From: Kudoa neothunni
Lineage: Eukaryota; Cnidaria
DNA: 64,000 nucleotides
Reading direction: 5' to 3'
Assembly: GCA_964304625.1 (NCBI GenBank)
Contig: OZ199839.1
Coordinates: 992,001-1,056,000, forward strand
Shown: positions 57,831 to 64,000 of the stretch, one piece after another
Layout of the letters: each line of letters starts with the position of its first letter
Numbering within the stretch: position 1 is the first letter of the stretch
The notes under the pieces: model-generated
Database searches by the model: none
Told to the model about the DNA's origin: nothing
Seen by the model: only the letters and a program-made list of their open reading frames with translations
Program-made: the position numbers and the translations under genes

Positions 57831-58858
57831 AAACCTCTTAAGATTACCGTGAGTCTAGCAGTTTATAGGTTGCATTGAATCTCTTGTGATTGGAAATCAC
57901 AAAAACTATGTTGTTTTAAAAATGCTAAATAAAACAGGAAAGAATGGATGATTAGGGAAGTATTTAACAAATATCTTTCTAATTTTGACAATGTATTCAA
58001 AACGATACCGCTGCAGTTAGCAGTGATATAAATACATCCTCCCAAGGTATGCTTCAAACATTGTTCCTAATTAAAAAATCATGGGACGGTGTTTCAAAGG
58101 ATATCGTATTTAATTGTTTCAGAAAATATTAATTTAAGCAATAAAGAATTCTCAGCTGGAAATTCCGAAATTATTCAAAAGGAAGTCATTATGTCTACAT
58201 CAAAACACTTTGACGAGCTTGCTCCTTTGATTGTTGAATCTGCGGATTCTGGAACGGAAGAATTTATATCAGAAAAAGATTTATTTAAATTTTTAAACAA
58301 GCTGAATAGATATACGATAGAGAGGAATTGATTATCTAAACGAAATAATGACTTAAGATGATCAAATTACGACATACGTCTTTAGAAATATGAATAAAAA
58401 TAACATATTATTTCAATAAAAGGAGATGAATGTATAAATTAAATTAATTTCTTTAAAATAGGCATATATTTTTGTATTTGCGTGCGCAGAAAATTACGGA
58501 AAATCGGTTATCTACTGTATTTTATTTAATTCAATGAACAATTTTCTAATCTAGAGACTGAATATAATGTCTAAAAAATACTTAGACAATTTCTATATCC
58601 ATGAATTAAAAAATATTTTCTTGTATATCCTTAATTCATATTTAAGAAGATAAATAGGTTTTGTCTCTAAAACCTCAACAACTAAAAGAGATATTGCTTC
58701 AAAATGATTTTTGTTTTCATTATTACAAGTTAGTTGAACAAAAAACAACTTTATAATTATTATAGATGAGTTTCCTTTTTCATACGTAAGTCGAGCGATT
58801 TTCATTATGTTAGAAATTTACTAATACAATATTCAAATATAATTTAGAAAAGGGTTTT
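57831..58858. other. no gene recognised; one unassigned 80-codon frame
   Basis: The plus-strand frame 58089-58331 is acidic and Ser/Glu-rich, with a composition unlike nearby junk (KEFSAGNSEIIQKEVIMSTS and so on). I cannot assign it to a family, and it has no recognisable neighbours; it may be the N-terminal exon or a scrap of a transposon protein. Confidence 0.35.
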
Positions 58859-59400
58859 TTAGTCTTTCCTAAACATGTAGGCATCTATACACGAATCGAT
58901 CATATCATCCCTTTTATTAGTGACATGTCGGAGGGATCTTTTGAGAGCATTCCAAGTCGACTCTATTTTGTTTGTGTGAAGTCCTTCCGAATTTACAAAT
59001 TCATATTTGTGGATTACAACAGAATGTTGAAACCCCAATTCATCCAGACGTGAATATGAAGGCCAACCATCCGTTACAATTAGGGATCCTTCGATGACAT
59101 TTCTGCAAATCATGTCCTCGAGGGTTGCTTGGTCCCTTATTAAAGTTTTATCAAAAAAAACCTTATTGTTTGTTATGTACATAATCTCTTCCCAGCCCTG
59201 TACACAAACCTGGTAATTAGTTGAGTAATCCATTTAATCCATTTTTCATATTCATTGTATTTTTGTGTCAACGTGTTTTCCCTTGCTAACGTTTTGCTAA
59301 ACTTGGACACAACATTGTTAGAGTCTATTTCCCAAATAATCCAAGTATCATGATCATTTCTGTGCTGGAATGTATCAACGCTAAATAATTTAAAGTGCAA
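58859..59400 (-). pseudogene. Merlin-like (IS1595/ISXO2-type) transposase fragment
   Basis: The frame 59233-58859 reads NKVFFDKTLIRDQATLEDMI, then IEGSLIVTDGWPSYSRLDELGF, HSVVIHKYEFVNSEGLHTNKIESTW and NALKRSLR (each a contiguous part). This is the C-terminal half of an IS1595-type DDE domain: the second Asp lies in VTDGWPSY and the final acidic residue in H-T-N-x-I-E-x-W. Merlin is the animal family with this core. The first catalytic Asp is not visible, and the frame 59400-59173 upstream, overlapping in another frame, lacks clear similarity. No terminal inverted repeats were found. Likely a truncated relic. Confidence 0.7.
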
Positions 59401-60026
59401 TCTAATACGTTATTTTTTTACCTTGAAGTATGTTTAAAACATTGGACAAACAATTCTAAACTATATTTTTATTGTTTCATAAGTTTTTGTACATGTCAAA
59501 ATTGAATAATAACAAATTCGGACAAATATGCTAATTGTAAATATTTCAAGATGTTAACACAATATCTTAACTAAGGTTATTATTTCCATCGATACACATA
59601 TAATTGACCAAAACTAATAAATTTATAGAAATAACAATTCTTTGAAGTTATATTAACAACATTTTTACGTTCATCGAATGCTATACTAAACACATATGTA
59701 AGAATTCCTCCTAAAAAGTAATAATTTTCTATAACCTATCTTAAATCATTACCCTATTGAAATTAATCAGCTCCAAGAAAATTTAGAAAATATATTTAGA
59801 GGGCACGTGGTTGTCTTCTCGATTTTAAACTATCCATACTTAAAACCTGTATAATTAAATTTGGTATTGTAAAATTTGTGTTTATATGATAAAACATATG
59901 AAAGAGAACAATTCAATGTTCGGATGAAAAATTCTTAAAAGTTGAAAGCTATTATTTTATTTTGTTATCAGGAATAATGAAAAAAGAAATTCGAAAAAAA
60001 TGCGCAAGAGAATGTATTTTAGGTGT

Positions 60027-60080
60027 CGCATACTTCACCATTACCTGATATTTTATTGTACTATTCAATGGTGAAATGCG
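60027..60080. repeat. short inverted repeat (stem-loop)
   Basis: CGCATACTTCACCATT is followed about 24 nt later by AATGGTGAAATGCG, a stem of about 14 bp with a two-base bulge. No known element or RNA was matched. Confidence 0.5.
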
Positions 60081-62610
60081 TAAAGATTTATAAAAATTTA
60101 AGAATAATTTTAAAGATATTTTGACGAATTTTTTGTGACCAAAATAACTAATTATTTACTTATTATCCATGCTTTCGCGGGTGCGCGCCCACCTTTCTGT
60201 TTTTTTATTTATTCTCTCGTTGCACTAATAATAACTTTATTAGTGAGATATGAAAAATTTTCGTAATCATTTCTTTATTTCTTTTAGATTTTCTATTTAA
60301 TTTGTGCATTTTTAGACTAACTCTCGTAGCAAACACATGGAGTTGTCCTCGACCGACAGTTATAGGATTGTTGTTTTTCGTTAAATAAATTATAAAGTTA
60401 ATTATTAACAATCTAAAAAAATTAAAAAACGAAAATTTTAATAGTTTATTTCCATGAGTTTAAACTCAGAAAATCAAAGGTTAATGATGCATTCGAACGT
60501 AATACGTTAACTCTAGTATGGATTTTTGATAAAGTCTCTTTCCAAGTGACTCTGAGTATCATAAAACAATATTAATTAATTTTCTATCCTTATTATTTAT
60601 TTCCGGTTTATGAGCCCAGTATGCACCAAAGTCTTTCCTAATGCGGATGGATTACCACAAGTTTCACTTAACGCTGTTTATGACGGATAGCAGGACTAAC
60701 TATGTTAATTTTTAAGGTTCATCGATAAATTATATTAGGTCTGATCAAATACATTTTAATTCTAATGAGAAAACAAATAGATATTATTTGCTTTCAAATT
60801 TTAATGTGATAGGAAGCTTGATTGAAAATTGTAAACAGGTTAAGTTAACAAATTGATACTTACGACAAACGTGGAGCACGAAACATTTTATGAAAATAAC
60901 GAATATTGTGGTAGTAAAACTTTCGAATTCTTATCTCTGTATCTATTCATTTTCAGCAGTCATTAACAATGTTGTGAGCGCTTACAATGAAAACACATGT
61001 TAAAGTCACACACAAGGGTCGCGCACCCCGGGGATATCTCCTTTTTAATAATTAATTACTAACAAACAATTCTGTTAGAACGACGTTAAATAAACCAATT
61101 GCTAATCTTTTTTATTGGAATTAATTATTAAATATTTTATATTCACTATTATTTTTCCATGTTAGCTGCCTTAAATTCTTAATGTAACGTCAACTATATT
61201 CACGTGGTTAGGTTGATCCCGTCTGATAGATGGATTAATCTGGCTGGACTACCAAATTTTAACTACCATTTTGAATTTTTTTAATAACTTCAAATGTGAT
61301 TTAATATTTAAAAAATATATAGTTGGAAATTGGGGTAACATAACTTTTCTGAAACGTTAAAATTACATTTAATTTTTCGCTTGCGTTCATGGGGATGGAA
61401 TAATTCTCCCCGGACACACTTCGGAGTTATATTTCATGGAAACTTTGGGACAAAAAATTTTTTATTTTTATATTTTTCATGGTTTCTATTTATTTAAAGA
61501 TGTTTTTGCCTGTTTAAGGATTTTTTATATGATGTTTATTTTAATTAAATAACATAAAATAGTAAAATAGACAATTATAACAAATTTTATGTTTTATATT
61601 TCACTCAATTTGCTAATGTGATATCCCAAAGAATATAAATTAATCACTATAAAAAATTTATAAACTAAAAAAGTTTGGTACTTTTAAGAAAAAGATATTT
61701 AAAAGTAAAAATATAAATAATTTCTACGTACATTTTTGGACGTTAACAAAAATGAAATACATTCAGTCAATTAATTAACTTATGGTAATAATGTGCGAAA
61801 TAAGCACCTAAAAATATTTAAAATTATCAAAATAATTATATTTCAGATGTACATTTATGAAACTAATATCTCTTTTAGGTTAATTATTAGCTGAAATAAT
61901 AACGTTAATAAAAAATATGTGTGATGTGATATCACGACGTGGGTATTCGCTGATGACTGAATCGAATACACCGAAATTGTTTTACTGACTTTAACTTATT
62001 TTTTATTCAATAAATTAATAAATTTCATGGGAAAATGAGAGATGAGACAATTAATTTGTTTTTATTTTAGGCGAAACTAAATGAAGTATACACACGTGTC
62101 CTCACTCTTCTGATGTCTGCGCAATATAGTTTGCTAAAAATATATTTAATTTTTCTGTAACGTATTTCCATTTAATTATTATATACTGAATACGATAACT
62201 GCGCGGATGAACGAACAATTCCAACTATAAATAAATCTGGCACTATAAATTATTTTACATAATTTTAACCGCCACGCCTTAATTCATTCTGTTTTCTCCT
62301 TGAGCTCAATAGTTAAGTACGTCTGTAAGTTGAAAAAGATCATTAGAATTAATTGCCTTATTAAAGTTAAAGTATGCTAACCATTTATGCGCGCGAATCA
62401 AGCATAAACGTATAACGTATAAACAGGGATGCCAACAACGTAAGATACTGCTACTTTTCCGATCCCATCACGAATAAATCTATATTCTGGCAGAGCCAGA
62501 AGTAGATCATTATGTACGATTAGACGAAATTTTTCATTTCGCCTAATTAATTATTTTTATAAAACTAAATATTTATCAGTGATTAAAAAAATATATTCCT
62601 AATGCGCGAT

Positions 62611-62631
62611 TTTCAGGCCTGAAAGGGTTAA
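62611..62631. repeat. possible solo piggyBac terminus
   Basis: TTTCAGGCCTGAAA, a perfect 14-bp palindrome, runs into GGGTTAA. The end GAAAGGGTTAA is the same as at 52731-52741 and near 2416-2426. It may mark the 3' end of an eroded element to its left; no partner was found. Confidence 0.35.
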
Positions 62632-63242
62632 ATAGATCCGTTTCAATAGCCACTGTCAACAATTTTTTCCGCTCATTTTTGATAACCTTTCAAACGATGT
62701 TTAAAAATTGTTATATTTTTGGATAAAAAATCTAAAAAAATTTAATTTCTATTGACAAGAATTAATTTTAATCTTAATGTCACTAATAATCACTGCTTTA
62801 GTTACTTCTTCATTGCTAGATACACTTTTTTAGGGAGCGCTAAAAATTCTTCTTAATCAAATTTTAAATTAAATATACAACATTACTTATATTATCCTAC
62901 CTTCGTCCTGCGCAATATTTTCAATATTTTTGATTTTTATAGACTATTAATGATGGTTAATAAAAATAACAAAATAACATTATTAAGATTTTTGTTAATC
63001 GTATATACTGGCAAATGTTTGTATCTTTTCACACTGGGATAAAATTTAGTGAATAATCAGTTCTAAAAAATTAAAATAATATTTCTTATTTATTTTTTAA
63101 CATAATATAAAAATTTTACCTTCATTTCTAATAAAAACGATTTAATCTACGTGCTTAGGCTGAAAAAATTGCGTATTATCGACTAGTCAAGTGATAAAAC
63201 TATATAAAATGTTAAAATATAACTTTTTATTTATTTACGCGC

Positions 63243-63870
63243 TTGCGGGGAATTATTTACTTTCGAATGAGTCTGAGTGATTATAGTGGGAGCTACTCTG
63301 ATACTGATTCATCAGAAAACGCTTATTTTCCTACGGACGATATTTCATCGGATGGTTGCGATGTTGATTCAAATATCCGGATAAATTCATTTTTGGACAA
63401 AAATGGAACTTTATGGGAGACTGAACCTCCCTTACCCACTAGAACAGCAGCCGAAAACACGATGTATAATCTATAATTGCTCCTTTGATATCTCTAACTG
63501 CAAATAATGCAACTGATTCGTTTCGAGTATTTTTTAACGAAGAAATATATGCTTTGTTCTTCGATGACCAACGTTCACACAGCGACAGAACCACCGCATA
63601 AACCTGACGTTATAGTTTATTATAACGTTATAAAAGGTGGAGTTGATATGATTGCTCGATAGTTAGCTTGGTGAGTGTGAAGAGAATCACACGTCGCTTG
63701 CCCCTCGTCGTTTTTTATAATATTTTGGACATTTCATTTATCAACGCTTTTTGTATTTACAAAAACGTATTTAATTCGCCAAATCTTGTGAGAAGGGATT
63801 TCCCAAAAATGATGGCTAAACAGTTAGCTGGTCCATTAGTTTCAAGGAAAAACCACAACAATAAGGTGTG
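63243..63870 (+). mobile_element. piggyBac fossil 5 (N- and C-terminal parts joined)
   Basis: The N-terminus is open at 63243-63476 (first Met near 63267): an acidic head (SDYSGSYSDTDSSENAYFP, DISSDGCDVDS), then DKNGTLWETEPPLP. After a large deletion the C-terminal third follows in mixed frames: KPDVIVYYNVIKGGVDMIA-like sequence (about 63600-63660), then KRITRRLPLVVFYNILDISF, NAFCIYKNVFNSPNL and RRDFPKMMAKQLAGPLVSRK to 63871. The catalytic core is missing. The short size suggests a non-autonomous deletion derivative. Termini were not identified. Confidence 0.8.
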
Positions 63871-64000
63871 ACATCTGTTCTTCTCCTTGTTGTATGCTCC
63901 ACTATAAATGTATTTGTACGATATATTTGAATAATTAACATTAACATGCTATTTTCTTGTCGTTTAGGAGCATTTTACATGTGTTTTTTGATATATAGGC
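63871..64000. other. window edge, nothing recognised
   Basis: The last 130 bases are AT-rich. They may contain the 3' end of the piggyBac relic. Confidence 0.4.

Larger units (their letters stand above)
59401..63242. other. AT-rich sequence, no gene recognised
   Basis: About 3.8 kb with no supportable gene or RNA. Two small structures are visible: an inverted repeat at about 60027-60080, and a 14-bp palindrome at 62611-62624 next to GGGTTAA at 62625-62631. Confidence 0.5.

Noticed and set aside
60205-60411. Minus-strand 68-codon frame
   Set aside because: No recognisable content, no neighbouring transposon parts.

Overview
AT-rich animal DNA, probably from an invertebrate, dominated by transposable elements. 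The only host-type gene I recognise is one tRNA-Lys(UUU). The animal call rests on a split A box/B box tRNA, LINEs with a C-terminal restriction-like endonuclease, and piggyBac, Helitron and Merlin relics; I cannot name the species.

The centre (about 6.6-46.8 kb) is an array of site-specific LINEs on the minus strand. It begins at the intact tRNA-Lys (46751-46823) and runs leftward: A3, B3, a 200-N gap, B2, B1, A2, A1, then decayed relatives C1, C2 and D. Families A (about 5.76 kb) and B (about 6.41 kb) each encode one very long protein: a low-complexity N-terminal half, a basic pre-RT motif, reverse transcriptase (YADD in A, FADD in B), a CCHC zinc knuckle and a PD-(D/E)XK endonuclease, as in the R2/R4/NeSL group. 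Most junctions carry the same 34-nt piece, the 3' half of the tRNA from position 40 to the discriminator base, followed by a T-rich trailer. The first AUG of the long frame in A and B lies in this tRNA-derived piece, so their first residues are encoded by tRNA sequence. Insertion leaves a complete tRNA at the upstream edge, so the array may grow at the tRNA while older copies move away. The most decayed copies lie farthest from it.

The left flank (1-6.6 kb) holds a minus-strand piggyBac fossil (about 0.78-2.43 kb) and a Helitron helicase fossil (about 2.44-3.05 kb), then 3.5 kb with nothing recognised. Another piggyBac fossil (10.0-10.99 kb) and a perfect 46-bp palindrome (9548-9593) lie among the oldest LINE relics.

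The right flank (46.8-64 kb) holds a non-autonomous Helitron (48304-49239), two adjoining piggyBac fossils (one delimited by TTAA at 51179-52741), a possible piggyBac-type MITE (53725-54433), a decayed MULE/ZSWIM-like transposase (57073-57830), a Merlin-like transposase fragment (58859-59400) and a last piggyBac relic (63243-63870). The rest is AT-rich sequence without a supportable gene.

Most breaks in the A and B reading frames are single-base changes in homopolymers, so consensus error is possible. I could not run database searches; family names come from motifs read by eye.
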